Both the position numbers and the translations under genes were made by a program. A DNA stretch of 36,223 bases from Acidobacteriaceae bacterium (lineage in GTDB: Bacteria; Acidobacteriota; Terriglobia; Terriglobales; Acidobacteriaceae). The stretch lies in assembly GCA_003140075.1 (NCBI GenBank), contig PLIO01000273.1, positions 1 to 36,223 on the forward strand. Direction: 5' to 3'. Of the stretch, positions 8,435 to 17,914 are shown in pieces; position 1 is the first letter of the stretch, and each line of letters starts with the position of its first letter. A model generated the notes under the pieces. It searched no databases, was not told the origin of the DNA, and was given only the letters and a program-made list of their open reading frames with translations.

Positions 8435-9400
8435 ATGTTTAGACCTCGTGCGATTCCGGTTTGTGCGCTGCTTTGGGTCTCTCTTGCTGGGTTCTCTGTC
8501 GCCCAGGCTTCCGGAAGGGCTCCGGCGGGCGGTGTGGATTCTTCCGCGCAGCGAGCCGTCAGCCTGGCTCAGTCTGGCCACTGCAAAGAAGCACTGCCAC
8601 TTTTAAAGCAAGCAAGGCAGGTTGCGGACAAGGATCTTAAGCGCAGCGTCGGCTTTGCGGGCGTGCGCTGCGCCATGCTTGCCGATCAACCGGAGGCGGC
8701 GGAGACCTTTCTGATGTTCCTGAACCACGAGTTCCCGCATGATCCTGAAGTTCTGTACTTGTCGGTGCATACTTACTCGGACCTTTCCAGCCGCGCCGCA
8801 GCGGACTTAGCCAGCACGGCGTCTGGGTCGGCTCAGGGGCATGAACTCCACGCCGAGAGCCTCGAGACAGAAGGCAAATGGGATGAGGCTGCCAAAGAAT
8901 ACCGCCGGGTGCTGCAGGAGGACCCGCGTTTGCCTGGCATCCATTTCCGGCTGGGGCGGCTGTTACTCTCCAAGAGCAATCCCAGCGAGTCCGACGCGGA
9001 GGAAGCCAAGAAAGAGATGCAACAAGAACTCGAGATCGACCCCTCGAACGCGGGAGCCGAATACGTTCTGGGAGAGATCGCGAAGCAGAATCAGCAGTGG
9101 GATGACGCGGTCCTGCATTTCTCCCACGCCGCGAAGCTCGACGCCGGGTTTGCCGATGCCTTTGTCGGGTGGGGCGGATCGCTGGTTTCGCTGAAGAAGT
9201 TCTCCGACGCGATCGCGCCGCTGGAAACTGCGGTGAAGTTACAGGCGGGGAATCCCGCCGCGCATTATATGCTGGCTATCGCGTATGCCCGGACCGGGCG
9301 CAAGGAAGATGGGGACCGGGAGTTCGCGATTCAGAAGCAGTTGACACAAAAAGGTGCTGCGGGCGAACCGCCGGCTGAGTCGCAGGAAAAACCGAATTAG
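8435..9400 (+). CDS. Exported TPR-repeat protein
   Basis: This is a 321-residue protein. It starts MFRPRAIPVCALLWVSLAGF and has a signal peptide likely cut after about SVAQA; a Cys at residue 10 lies in the hydrophobic segment and does not make a clear lipobox. From about residue 35 to 300 it is built of tetratricopeptide-type helix pairs: WDEAAKEYRRVLQEDPRLPGIHFRLGRLLL, AKKEMQQELEIDPSNAGAEYVLGEIA, WDDAVLHFSHAAKLDAGFADAFVGWG and a last repeat FSDAIAPLETAVKLQAGNPAAHYMLAIAYARTG. Such proteins act as scaffolds for protein-protein contacts in the periplasm. There is no clear ribosome binding site because a hairpin ends just upstream, so translation may depend on the receptor transcript. It is followed 60 bases later by a CRTAC1-type gene; TPR and CRTAC1/ASPIC genes often sit together in acidobacteria. 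Confidence 0.85.
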   Translation: MFRPRAIPVCALLWVSLAGFSVAQASGRAPAGGVDSSAQRAVSLAQSGHCKEALPLLKQARQVADKDLKRSVGFAGVRCAMLADQPEAAETFLMFLNHEFPHDPEVLYLSVHTYSDLSSRAAADLASTASGSAQGHELHAESLETEGKWDEAAKEYRRVLQEDPRLPGIHFRLGRLLLSKSNPSESDAEEAKKEMQQELEIDPSNAGAEYVLGEIAKQNQQWDDAVLHFSHAAKLDAGFADAFVGWGGSLVSLKKFSDAIAPLETAVKLQAGNPAAHYMLAIAYARTGRKEDGDREFAIQKQLTQKGAAGEPPAESQEKPN

Positions 9401-9460
9401 CCGGGTGAGTCCGGCGGTATTCTGATCTCCGTGCTCCAATCCCAAGAATGACTGATTGAA

Positions 9461-11176
9461 GTGAAGAACCTGTCCCCGACCCGAAGACTTTTTCAATTTT
9501 CTCGCCGCAGTTTTCTGCGGGGGATGGGAAGCAGCCTCATGTTTCCCACCCTGCCCCGGCTTTGCGCTTCGCTGCCAACTCCGAGTTACCCGTTCGAGGA
9601 AGTCCCGGCCACCGTCAGTGGAATTACCTGGACCCACACCAACGGGAAGTCGGCGGAGAAATATTTGCCGGAGACGACGGGAGCCGGGTGTGCGTTCCTC
9701 GACTATGACGGCGACGGATGGATGGACATTTATCTGGTGAACAGCGGGAAGTGCGACTTTTTCAATCCCAATCCGCCTCTGCGCAACGCCCTGTACCGAA
9801 ACAACCGCGACGGAAGCTTCACCGATGTTACCGAGAAGGCAGCGGTTGCGGCTGGCGGTTATGGACAGGGTGTTGCCGTCGGCGATTACGATGGCGACGG
9901 TTTTCCCGACCTCTACGTCACGCAATATGGACGAAGCATCCTGTATCACAACAACGGAAATGGAACCTTTACCGACGTCACCGAGAAGGCCGGCGTTGCC
10001 GCTCCAGGATGGTCTTCCAGCGCGGTCTGGTTCGACTACGACAACGACGGGCGGCTTGATCTGTTTGTCTGCCGCTTTGTAGATTTCGACAAGTCCAAAC
10101 ACTTGCCTTGCGAGGCGGACAACAAACCGGGCTACTGTATTCCGAGGCTCTACAAACCGATGGCCAGTTGGTTGTTTCATAACAACGGCGATGGCACTTT
10201 TACCGATGTGAGCAAGGCCAGCGGGATCGGAAAGTACCTGGGCAAAGCCTGGGGCGTGGTGGCGACGGACATCAATAACGACGGCCGCCTGGATCTTTTT
10301 GTGGCCAATGACACCACGGCAAACTTCCTGTTTGCCAATCGCGGCGGTGGCGAGTTTGAAGAAATCGGAGCGCCGGCTGGCGTGGCCTACAGTGAGGCGG
10401 GCCGGCCGCGATCGGGAATGGGTGTGGATTCCGCGGATTTCAATGAAGACGGATGGATGGATTTGTTCGTCGCCAATATCGACCACGAAATGTTTTCGTT
10501 GTACCGGAACAATCACGATGAAACGTTCGATGATGAGGCTGGCCCCACGGGCATTGCATCCGCCACGCGCCTGATGAGCGGCTGGGGATTGAAGTTTCTC
10601 GATTATGACAACGATGGGAATCTCGATCTGTTTCTGTCCAACGGGAATCCCGACGACCTTATTCAGGTGTACCACAAGGATGTGGATTACCAGGAGCCGC
10701 TCCTGCTGTTCCGGGGTACTGGCAAGGGATTTCAGAATGTCAGTGCAAGCGGTGGCCCGGTTTTTACTAAGAGTCTTTCAGCTCGCGGACTAGCCGTCGG
10801 CGATTTCGAAAACGACGGCGCGGTGGACGTGCTGATTTCTGTGAACGGCGGCGCGCCGCTTCTTTTGCGGAACAACGCGGGGAGGCTGAATCACTGGCTT
10901 GGTATAACTTTGGTCGGCACCAAGTCGAATCGTGATGCGGTCGGCGCACGGGTTACGTATCAGGCCGCCGATCTAAAAAGGAGCAGGATGAAAGTGGGAG
11001 GTGGCAGCTTTCTATCTGCGCACGATCCCCGCTTGGTCCTCGGACTGGGCCCAAGGACAAAGATCGACCTCCTCGAAGTGAAATGGCCTCAACCCAGCAA
11101 TGTGCTGGAACGCTTCACCGATCTTCCCGTCGATCGCTACATAACAATCGTGGAGGGTGAAGGCAAGTGGAAGTGA
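9461..11176 (+). CDS. CRTAC1-like protein: FG-GAP/VCBS repeats and ASPIC/UnbV domain, Tat-exported
   Basis: This 571-residue protein starts at a GTG at 9461; no ATG is available before the signal region. The N-terminus has a twin-arginine motif, [13 protein letters not shown] (about residues 15-27), followed by a short hydrophobic stretch, so it is probably exported folded. Seven-bladed-propeller type repeats follow with calcium-binding loops of the form D-x-[79 protein letters not shown]. The last ~110 residues ([38 protein letters not shown]) form the ASPIC/UnbV domain. The family is surface-exposed and without a known reaction. The next gene, a multihaem cytochrome, starts about 45 bases downstream. 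The family call is firm; the role is unknown. Confidence 0.9.
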   Translation: MKNLSPTRRLFQFSRRSFLRGMGSSLMFPTLPRLCASLPTPSYPFEEVPATVSGITWTHTNGKSAEKYLPETTGAGCAFLDYDGDGWMDIYLVNSGKCDFFNPNPPLRNALYRNNRDGSFTDVTEKAAVAAGGYGQGVAVGDYDGDGFPDLYVTQYGRSILYHNNGNGTFTDVTEKAGVAAPGWSSSAVWFDYDNDGRLDLFVCRFVDFDKSKHLPCEADNKPGYCIPRLYKPMASWLFHNNGDGTFTDVSKASGIGKYLGKAWGVVATDINNDGRLDLFVANDTTANFLFANRGGGEFEEIGAPAGVAYSEAGRPRSGMGVDSADFNEDGWMDLFVANIDHEMFSLYRNNHDETFDDEAGPTGIASATRLMSGWGLKFLDYDNDGNLDLFLSNGNPDDLIQVYHKDVDYQEPLLLFRGTGKGFQNVSASGGPVFTKSLSARGLAVGDFENDGAVDVLISVNGGAPLLLRNNAGRLNHWLGITLVGTKSNRDAVGARVTYQAADLKRSRMKVGGGSFLSAHDPRLVLGLGPRTKIDLLEVKWPQPSNVLERFTDLPVDRYITIVEGEGKWK

Positions 11177-11221
11177 CCTCACGGAACCTTGCCCAGGAAT
11201 ACTTGTATTTGCAGAGCGGGA

Positions 11222-12433
11222 ATGAGAGTTATCTCCACTATCGGCCTGATCCTAGTCTTGTTGACGGCGTTTAATATCTTCGCTCAAAGTAAGACTAGGT
11301 CGCTGCAAGAACCGCTAAGCCCCGTGGCGAGCCCATCCCGCACGCGTGATAAGACCTCACCTGCACGGGATAACTATGTAGGAGACGCGGCTTGCGGCTC
11401 GTGTCATCGAGAACAGTTCGATACTTTTCACCAGACAGCTCATTCCGTTACATCCAGGCTGCCTGACAAGAACTCTATCCTCGGCAAGTTCTCTCCCGAC
11501 GCGAATGCACTCAAAACTTCCAACCCGGAGTTATCTTTTCGTATGGATCAGAGGGAAGACGGCTTCTTCCAGACCGCGGTGCAGGGCACGGCTCCGTACA
11601 TCACCGAGCGTACCGAACGGTTTGGGCTGGTCATCGGATCCGGAGGAAAAGGACAAACCTACTTATTCTGGAAAGGAGATTTGCTCTTTCAACTACCCGT
11701 TTCCTACTGGACTGAACTTGGATGGGTGAACAGCCCGGGTTACCGCGATGGCATCGCGGACTTCGATCGCCCTATAGTTCCACGTTGTCTGGAGTGCCAT
11801 GCAACCTACTTCGAGTCGACTCCGCCTCCACCTAATCGGTACGGTAAAGCTGGTTTCGTAGTGGGCATCACATGTGAAAAATGTCACGGGCCGGGACGCG
11901 AACACATGCAACGTGAAAACTCCAGAGTCCTAGGAGCTTCAGGCTCCGCCATACTCAATCCGGCACAATTTTCGCGCGACAGACAGATGGCTCTCTGTGC
12001 CTGGTGCCATGCGGGCCAAGGAGTGAGCCTGGCTCGTGCCTTCTCCTATCTTCCCGGCGAACCGCTCGACAAATACCTTGAACTGCCGCAGCCCGATCCC
12101 AACGCGATGGTTGACGTGCATGGCAGCCAGGTCGAACTGCTGGAAAGAAGCCGCTGCTTCCAGTCGTCGGCGATGACATGTCTGACCTGCCACGACGTTC
12201 ACACCGCCCAGCATGATCTGTCGCTGTTCTCGCGGCGCTGTTTGAGTTGTCACAAACCTGAAACCGCTATGTTCCCAAAGCTTGGCCACCAAGTCACGAG
12301 CAACTGCATTGACTGCCACATGCCGCGGCAGGACACGAACCTCATAGTTTTTGATCGGAATGGTAAGAAGGCCAGGCCCCAGGTACGCAGTCATTGGATA
12401 AAAAGTTACACTGCCTCAACTCGGTCCAACTGA
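11222..12433 (+). CDS. Seven-haem c-type cytochrome, exported
   Basis: The ATG at 11222 (403 residues) is chosen because it begins a clean signal peptide, MRVISTIGLILVLLTAFNIFAQ; a TTG at 11189 would add eleven Cys-containing residues in front and has no better binding site. Seven CXXCH haem-attachment motifs are visible: CGSCH (from residue 58), CLECH, CEKCH, CAWCH, CLTCH, CLSCH and CIDCH (to residue 366). The first is followed by a long haem-free stretch (about residues 63-190) with aromatic and charged residues, and the last five cluster in the C-terminal half. This layout resembles the cytochrome family with a doubled-CXXCH, NrfA/hydroxylamine-oxidoreductase-like arrangement, but no catalytic CXXCK is present. 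It should be periplasmic and carry electrons. It lies 45 bases after the CRTAC1-type gene in the same direction, suggesting joint expression. Confidence 0.88.
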   Translation: MRVISTIGLILVLLTAFNIFAQSKTRSLQEPLSPVASPSRTRDKTSPARDNYVGDAACGSCHREQFDTFHQTAHSVTSRLPDKNSILGKFSPDANALKTSNPELSFRMDQREDGFFQTAVQGTAPYITERTERFGLVIGSGGKGQTYLFWKGDLLFQLPVSYWTELGWVNSPGYRDGIADFDRPIVPRCLECHATYFESTPPPPNRYGKAGFVVGITCEKCHGPGREHMQRENSRVLGASGSAILNPAQFSRDRQMALCAWCHAGQGVSLARAFSYLPGEPLDKYLELPQPDPNAMVDVHGSQVELLERSRCFQSSAMTCLTCHDVHTAQHDLSLFSRRCLSCHKPETAMFPKLGHQVTSNCIDCHMPRQDTNLIVFDRNGKKARPQVRSHWIKSYTASTRSN

Positions 12434-12572
12434 CGCCAAAAATAGAGAGAGAGTGTGTGGGTTTTCCGCTCCAGGTTGAATCTCTGGAAGATGGAGTAGA
12501 TGATTCGGTCTACGCTTTCTACATTCACAAAGCACACCTTACGAGTCGGCGTCACTACGGCGATGGAACCGG

Positions 12573-13967
12573 CTATGTCACGAGTTTTCGGGGTGGAACA
12601 TTCTGATTCAGCCGAAAGAAGTTATGTGGATCATAGTGCGTCTTAGCCGCGACCATACGGTCCCATCGTTCCTGATAAGCCTCGGGCACGCGATCCTGCT
12701 CATCGCCACTCATAAAATTTACGTAAACCCCCGGTTTCATCGCCGGCCGCAGTTTGTTGAACAGTTCTCGAATCCAGGAAATATTGCCGGCATCCGCGGA
12801 CGCGCCCGACCAGTTGGCCAGTAGATTCATGATGAAGGGAGCGCTGCGATCGCCGAACGCGGTCTCGTGCGCGGCGATCTGCGCCGCCGCGCCACCAAGA
12901 TAAGCGAGCTCAATCTGAGTTTCCGATGACGGAATGGCAGCGACTGTCTCCACCAAACGATCGATGGTGGTGTCGTCAAGATAAGTGAAATAACCAGATT
13001 TGGTGTAATAGCGCCGGCCATGCGGGAAATCGGAGTCCGCCATGGTTTGCAGGTTCAGGAACGAGACCGTTTTCCTGCTGACAGAATCCGGACTGCACAT
13101 GGAAAGCGCGCGCTCCAGGTACCGACGCCCGGCATCGGGTTCGCCAGTCCAAACCAGGGAACTGCTGGCCACCGGTCGTCCGCGTAGCCCGGTGGGTACC
13201 TTCTCTGCGTGTGGAGCAAGGCGCAAATCAATGTTCCACTTCAAGTCGAGCGGCGCTTCGGCCATGAAGTCCCGCCAGCATTCAAGGAGCAGGCGAATGT
13301 CGGCCTCGGGAGATAGCCCTTCAGCTAGTACCACGGAGTTAAGCGGATGTAGTTTCACTTCAAATTCTGTCACCACACCGAAGTTACCGCCGCCTCCACG
13401 CAAAGCCCAAAATAAATCCGGGTTCTCTTTTGCGTTGGCGAGTACAACGGAGCTATCCGCCGTTACGAGAGTGAACCCCTCGACGTTATCGCAGGATAAG
13501 CCGAATCGCCGGGTGAGCCATCCGGTTCCTCCGCCCAAGATCAATCCGGAAGCGCCGGTATGAGAGACGACGCCAGAGGGGAAAACCAGCCCTACCTTTT
13601 GTGTTGCGGTATCAATCGATCCCAACAGACAACCTCCGGCGATCCTAGCCCGGCGCGCTTCGGTATCAACCGTGACCTGGCGCATTCTCGACAGGTCAAT
13701 CACCATGCCGCCATCGCACGTGCTAAAACCTGCGAGGCTATGCCCTCCGCAACGGATAGCGGTAAGAATTCCGATTTCAGAAGCGGCTCGGACTGCGTTT
13801 TGCACATCGCTCACATCCGAGCAGCGCGCGATAAGGCCTGGGGTGCGCGCTACCATGGCATTCCAAATTACACGCGCTTCTTGGTAGCCGCTTTCGCCGG
13901 GGCGCAGCAAATCGCCTTTGAATCGCCGGTGGAGCGAGGCGTAGACCTCTTGGCTCGCTTCAACCAT
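12573..13967 (-). CDS. Berberine-bridge-enzyme-like FAD-linked oxidase
   Basis: The ATG at 13967 (464 residues) is preferred over the TTG at 13991 because GGGGGAGAG stands eight bases before it. Residues about 40-215 form a PCMH-type FAD-binding domain: VARTPGLIARCSDVSDVQ, then IRCGGHSLAG, where His76 of the R-x-G-G-H motif is the usual site of covalent flavin attachment. GGGTGWLTRRFGLSCDNVEG, WALRGGGGNFGVVTEFEV and a closing BBE segment (YQERWDRMVAAKTHYDPHNFFRLNQN) complete the family pattern. Such enzymes oxidise alcohols, sugars or amines with oxygen as acceptor. No export signal is seen. The gene lies downstream of an amino-acid permease and an aminotransferase class V gene on the same strand, 36 bases after the permease stop, so it may act on the same substrate. 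The substrate is unknown. Confidence 0.9.
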   Translation of the reverse strand: MVEASQEVYASLHRRFKGDLLRPGESGYQEARVIWNAMVARTPGLIARCSDVSDVQNAVRAASEIGILTAIRCGGHSLAGFSTCDGGMVIDLSRMRQVTVDTEARRARIAGGCLLGSIDTATQKVGLVFPSGVVSHTGASGLILGGGTGWLTRRFGLSCDNVEGFTLVTADSSVVLANAKENPDLFWALRGGGGNFGVVTEFEVKLHPLNSVVLAEGLSPEADIRLLLECWRDFMAEAPLDLKWNIDLRLAPHAEKVPTGLRGRPVASSSLVWTGEPDAGRRYLERALSMCSPDSVSRKTVSFLNLQTMADSDFPHGRRYYTKSGYFTYLDDTTIDRLVETVAAIPSSETQIELAYLGGAAAQIAAHETAFGDRSAPFIMNLLANWSGASADAGNISWIRELFNKLRPAMKPGVYVNFMSGDEQDRVPEAYQERWDRMVAAKTHYDPHNFFRLNQNVPPRKLVT

Positions 13968-14003
13968 CTCGTGCTCTCCCCCGGCCGACAATGATTCACT
14001 CTG

Positions 14004-15425
14004 CTAAACAGGGTTGCGCCGCCGGCTTCGCAGATAAAACAGCGAAATAACCCCTAGGAAAACAGAAAATGCTGGAACCGACCATCGCAATCCGTTCACG
14101 AAGAAGGTTGTAACCGAGATCGCAACCAGTAGCAGAATACCGACGACAGTAAACGACGGGTGACACGGCAGACGCATCGGCAAACTCAACAGCCGCTCGC
14201 TCGTGATGGTTTTGCGAAAACGAAGGTGCGTGTTGAGAATCACCAGCCACACAAAAAGCATTCCAGCGACCGCGGTCCCATAAAGCATGAGGAAAGCATT
14301 TCTTGGGGCAAAGATGGCCAGCAGAATGGCTGCGACAATGCCGGCGGTTGAAGCCAGCAGCGCCCGATGCGGCACTCCGTTGCGGCTCACCTTGCCCATC
14401 CATTCGGGAGCATAGCCTCCCCGGCCCAGAGAGAAAAGCATTCGAGTTGAAAGGTAAAGGTTGGTATTCACGCTCGATAGTGCGGCTGTGAGCACGACGA
14501 AGTTCATGATCGCAGCGGCGAAGGGTATATGCGCCGCAGCGAATGCGGTCACAAACGGACTGCCGGAAAGCGTGGACGAAGTGCTCGTCTGGTTCCAGGG
14601 AACCATCGTCACCATGATCGCAATGGCCAGCACGTAGAACAAAATGAGCCGCCAAACAATGCTGCGCATGGCGTGCGGGATGGTCACTTCCGGATGCTGG
14701 GCCTCTCCAGCAGTGACCGCGATGATTTCTACTCCCATGTAGCTGGTGACAGTGATGGTGAGCGAAAGCCAGACTCCTTTCCATCCCGCCGGCAAGAAGC
14801 CTCCGTGCTGAGTTAAGTTGGCCAAGCCAATCGCTTGCCGCGAACCAACGCCGAGGATCAACGACAGCCCCACAATGATGAAGGCCACGATGGCGGCCAC
14901 TTTGATCATTGCGAACCAATATTCAAACTCGCCCAGGCGGTTGACCTGCATGGAATTGAGCGCGACCAGGGCGGCTGAAACCAGCACCACCCAAATCCAC
15001 TGCGGAACATTCGGAAACCAGAAAGAGATGTAAATGCCGGCCGCCGTGACTTCAGCACCGATGGCAATGATCTGTGCGGCTCCATAAGTGGCGCGAACCG
15101 AAAAACCTGCCCAGGGATTGAGATATTTCTCCGCGTAAACGCCGAATGCGCCAGCGACGGGATGGACGACTGCCATCTCCGCCAGCGCATAAGACATGAT
15201 GAGAGCAATGCCGGCCCCCAGGAGATAAGAAAGAATGACGGCGGGCCCAGCGAGCCGAATGGTTACGCTGCTTCCCAAAAACAAACCAACACCGATGGCA
15301 CCGCCAATGGCCATCATGGTGAGCTGCCTTTGGCCCAAGCGGCGGTGAAGGCCCTCTACTTCCGGTATGGGAAGGTTCTCACCGGCATGCGTGTCCCGGA
15401 CCACTGAACGTGGTTGATCAGTCAT
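14004..15425 (-). CDS. APC-superfamily amino-acid permease
   Basis: The ATG at 15425 gives 473 residues; a GTG at 15437 would add four. Neither has a good binding site, and the start overlaps the 3' end of the aminotransferase gene, so translation is probably coupled. The protein starts with a hydrophilic tail, then GLHRRLGQRQLTMMAIGGAIGVGLFLGSS, the conserved first helix of amino-acid/polyamine/organocation transporters with the unwound GAIGVGLF segment. About twelve hydrophobic helices follow (for example AVILSYLLGAGIALIMSYALAEMAV, MIKVAAIVAFIIVGLSLILG, ITVTSYMGVEIIAVTAGEAQHPE). It most resembles the AAT/GABA-permease branch. It would import an amino acid or related amine with protons. It sits between an aminotransferase class V enzyme and a flavin oxidase, which fits uptake of their substrate. 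Confidence 0.9.
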   Translation of the reverse strand: MTDQPRSVVRDTHAGENLPIPEVEGLHRRLGQRQLTMMAIGGAIGVGLFLGSSVTIRLAGPAVILSYLLGAGIALIMSYALAEMAVVHPVAGAFGVYAEKYLNPWAGFSVRATYGAAQIIAIGAEVTAAGIYISFWFPNVPQWIWVVLVSAALVALNSMQVNRLGEFEYWFAMIKVAAIVAFIIVGLSLILGVGSRQAIGLANLTQHGGFLPAGWKGVWLSLTITVTSYMGVEIIAVTAGEAQHPEVTIPHAMRSIVWRLILFYVLAIAIMVTMVPWNQTSTSSTLSGSPFVTAFAAAHIPFAAAIMNFVVLTAALSSVNTNLYLSTRMLFSLGRGGYAPEWMGKVSRNGVPHRALLASTAGIVAAILLAIFAPRNAFLMLYGTAVAGMLFVWLVILNTHLRFRKTITSERLLSLPMRLPCHPSFTVVGILLLVAISVTTFFVNGLRWSVPAFSVFLGVISLFYLRSRRRNPV

Positions 15426-16593
15426 AACTGCCGACACCGGCAGGGTCAGGGTCCAGGACCATAAGATCGATATTCTTCCTGAGAACTTCCGCGACTGCCT
15501 TCACATCTTCCATTGTGTTGTACACATGGAACGAGATCCGCAAGCCGTCGTGACGGTTCGATGCCACGATGCCGCTTTCGGCGAGCTTCTGCACCAGTAA
15601 GATGGAATCTTTGCACCGCAACACCACCAGCGGCCCCGCGCTATCGGCGGGCGTTTTGGCGCGAATACCTAGATCGCGGGCGCACCTCAACAACGACTGT
15701 GCGAGTCTCTCGATGTGGGCTGCAACATTTTGCCTGCCGATTTCTTGTAGGAGTTGGAATCCTGGTATTGCAGCATACACATTGGGCACGGACGGGGAGC
15801 CTGACTCGAATCTTCGTGCGGTGGGAGATAGAGCGAAAGTCTGAGGATCGTAGGCGAACGGATTCGCTTGCCCAAACCATCCGGTAACTGTAGGAACCAA
15901 TGATGGAATGAGTTCTCTGCGCACATACATAAAGGCAAGACCGGGTGGACCGAGCAGATACTTGAGGGTTCCAGTTAGAAAAAAGTCCAGGTCCATGGCC
16001 TTCACGTCAACCGGGCGGGTTCCGCAGTCCTGGTAGTCATCGAGCATTACGAGAGCACCGGAGCGGTGGGCAACTTGCGTGATAGCGCTTACTTCGGAAC
16101 GAAATCCGTTCTTGAAACAGACGTGCGTGAGCGGAACGATGAGCGTATTGCAGTCTATCGCCTTTTCGTAATTGACAGCCGGAATGCAGTTGCCTTCCGC
16201 GCTCACAAATTGCACTTGGGCGCCTCGAACACGTTGCGCGAGCCAGACATGACCCATGGTAGGAAACTCGAACTCACCCATTACGACATTCTTCCGTTCC
16301 CGGAAGTTTAGCGCGCTGGCGATGCTATTGATGCCCGCTGAGACGCTGGTCACGATGGCAACCTCATCCGGGCTGGCGTTGATGAATTGTGCAAAGGCAG
16401 TCCGCGCCTCCTCATACCGATTCACCCACGCCTCCCACGGCGACCCTTGCTCGTGCCAGCTCGCGATGTAGTCCTCCAGTCCGGCATGCACCGCATCCGA
16501 CAGCGCGCCCTGGGAGCAACTGTTGAGATAGATTTTGCGCCGGAAGATACTGAAGCGAGAACGAATCTCCTGGATTTGCTTGTCGTTCAGCAT
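15418..16593 (-). CDS. Aminotransferase class V-fold PLP enzyme
   Basis: A 391-residue protein starting MLNDKQIQEIRSRFSIF at the ATG at 16593; no clear binding site is seen. The fold-type I pattern is clear: IYLNSCSQGALS at the N-terminus, TSVSAGINSIASAL in the cofactor phosphate-binding region, LVMLDDYQDCGTRPVD with the Asp that pairs with the pyridine nitrogen (185/186), and LTGTLKYLLGPPG with the Schiff-base Lys211. The C-terminal small domain follows (VASNRHDGLRISFHVYNTMEDV). Relatives include cysteine desulfurases, isopenicillin-N epimerases, kynureninases and 2-aminoethylphosphonate transaminases. Neither a kynureninase start motif nor a desulfurase active-site Cys loop is evident, so the reaction is undefined. 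It overlaps the permease gene by eight bases and diverges from the ThDP decarboxylase genes, 162 bases away. Confidence 0.9.
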   Translation of the reverse strand: MLNDKQIQEIRSRFSIFRRKIYLNSCSQGALSDAVHAGLEDYIASWHEQGSPWEAWVNRYEEARTAFAQFINASPDEVAIVTSVSAGINSIASALNFRERKNVVMGEFEFPTMGHVWLAQRVRGAQVQFVSAEGNCIPAVNYEKAIDCNTLIVPLTHVCFKNGFRSEVSAITQVAHRSGALVMLDDYQDCGTRPVDVKAMDLDFFLTGTLKYLLGPPGLAFMYVRRELIPSLVPTVTGWFGQANPFAYDPQTFALSPTARRFESGSPSVPNVYAAIPGFQLLQEIGRQNVAAHIERLAQSLLRCARDLGIRAKTPADSAGPLVVLRCKDSILLVQKLAESGIVASNRHDGLRISFHVYNTMEDVKAVAEVLRKNIDLMVLDPDPAGVGSYD

Positions 16594-16755
16594 GAGTTTT
16601 GCCGTTCAGCGCCGTTGAATCTTGAATGAGCAGCGCCCAACCTATACCTCACAGCAGCACTCGTCAAGAGCGCACTCTGCACCTTTGAGGATAGAATATG
16701 TTCTCTTCGTTTGCAGTGGCAAAAAGAGCGGTGACACAAACGCCGAAAGAAACCG

Positions 16756-17268
16756 ATGCCCGTATCCTTGACCAACTCCAGGCTGATCTACGACGCTTTG
16801 AAGGAATGCGACATCCGTCTGCTCTCAGCTCTGCCGGAAACCTGGTTGGTGCATCTCATCCGGATGGCGGACGATGACTCTGAGATGATTTTGGTGCGAC
16901 TGGCGAAGGAGGAAGAAGGGGTCGGCGTGTCGGCTGGAGCACACTTTGCCGGGGTCAGGTCGGCTATGCTGATGCAGAACCATGGTTTCCTGGCATCCAT
17001 CAACGGGATTGTTTCCTTCGCGCATCTATACAAGATTCCTCTCCTGATGCTGATCAGCTACCGCGGCTCCTTTGGGGAGCGCGATCCGTGGCAAACTCAA
17101 GGCGGCAATGTCACTGAACGAGTCCTGCACGCGCTGGGCATTCCATACTCCTTCCTTGATTCGGTGGACGCGGTCAAGAAGCGTATCCAGCAGGCGCAGA
17201 CCCTCACCGAAAGCAGCCTGCACCCGGTTGCGCTTCTTTTGCAGCGTGACCTCATGTGGGAGGAGTGA
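16756..17268 (+). CDS. ThDP-dependent decarboxylase, alpha subunit (ComD/phosphonopyruvate decarboxylase-like)
   Basis: A 170-residue protein starting MPVSLTNSRLIYDALKECDIRLLSALPETWL, the beginning of the pyrimidine-binding (PYR) domain of ThDP enzymes. KEEEGVGVSAGAHFAG supplies the conserved Glu that activates the cofactor, and SAMLMQNHGFLASINGIVSFAHLYKIPLLMLISYRG is the typical following segment. The length and split architecture match ComD, the alpha subunit of sulfopyruvate decarboxylase, and the N-terminal half of phosphonopyruvate decarboxylases. The partner beta subunit begins at the last base of the stop codon (TGATG), so the two are coupled. The reaction is decarboxylation of a 2-keto acid to an aldehyde; which 2-keto acid is unknown. 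The divergent aminotransferase could supply it. No PEP mutase gene is visible in the window, which weakens a phosphonate reading. Confidence 0.88.
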   Translation: MPVSLTNSRLIYDALKECDIRLLSALPETWLVHLIRMADDDSEMILVRLAKEEEGVGVSAGAHFAGVRSAMLMQNHGFLASINGIVSFAHLYKIPLLMLISYRGSFGERDPWQTQGGNVTERVLHALGIPYSFLDSVDAVKKRIQQAQTLTESSLHPVALLLQRDLMWEE

Positions 17269-17840
17269 TGCTCCGCCTCGATTGCCTTCGGTCTATTTAT
17301 TCACAACTCGAAGACTCTCTAGTCGTCACGATCATGGGAGCAGTCGCGGCCGAGCTGCAATCCCTCGGTCACCGCCCCAATTTCTTTTACCTGCAACATG
17401 CCATGGGATTGGCCTCTTCAACGGGGCTGGGGCTCGCTCTGTGCCTGCCGGAACAAAAAGTGACCGTCATCGATGGCGACGGTTCGCTTTTGATGAACCT
17501 TGGCAGCCTTACCACAATGGCGAGGTACCGTCCCCGGAAACTGGTTCATATCGTTTTCGACAACGAGAGTTTGCTATCGGTCGGCGGCTTCCCAACAGCC
17601 ACGAGCACAGGTACGGACCTGGAAGGGGTCGCGCGCGCCGCCGGCATTCCTTGCGTGGTCGCAGTACGTAGCGTGGAGAGTTTCAAAGCCGCTGTGACCG
17701 ACGCCTTGCAGAGCAATGAACTAACAACCATCATCGCCAAAGTCGAAGCCACGGGCCCCGCCGGCTATGTTACCGACCTGTCGTTGCTGGAGAATCGGTT
17801 TCAATTCCGGCGGCACATTCAGTCGCTCAAGGCGCGCTGA
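17268..17840 (+). CDS. ThDP-dependent decarboxylase, beta subunit (ComE-like)
   Basis: A 190-residue protein starting MLRLDCLRSIY at the ATG at 17268, five bases after GGAGG and overlapping the alpha-subunit stop by one base; an in-frame GTG at 17256 is less likely. It is the pyrophosphate-binding (PP) domain: LQHAMGLASSTGLGLAL, then VIDGDGSLLMNLGSLTTMA (GDGS at residues 70-73) and, about 25 residues on, VFDNES, together forming the GDG-x(25)-N metal and diphosphate motif. The protein ends with IIAKVEATGPAGY and a short tail. It pairs with the preceding alpha subunit to make one active site between the two chains. Next to it is a cyclase-family hydrolase gene, 74 bases away. Confidence 0.9.
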   Translation: MLRLDCLRSIYSQLEDSLVVTIMGAVAAELQSLGHRPNFFYLQHAMGLASSTGLGLALCLPEQKVTVIDGDGSLLMNLGSLTTMARYRPRKLVHIVFDNESLLSVGGFPTATSTGTDLEGVARAAGIPCVVAVRSVESFKAAVTDALQSNELTTIIAKVEATGPAGYVTDLSLLENRFQFRRHIQSLKAR

Positions 17841-17914
17841 AGATCAGGAAGGATCGTTTGAATCCCGATCAAGCGGAAGTAGAGTGGCGAAACCAAAACT
17901 TGTGAGGTGCGCTG

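Noticed and set aside
12434..12572. Possible gene or terminator between the convergent cytochrome and FAD oxidase genes
   Set aside because: There is no convincing stem with a U-tract, and the short open frame crossing it is unlike any family.
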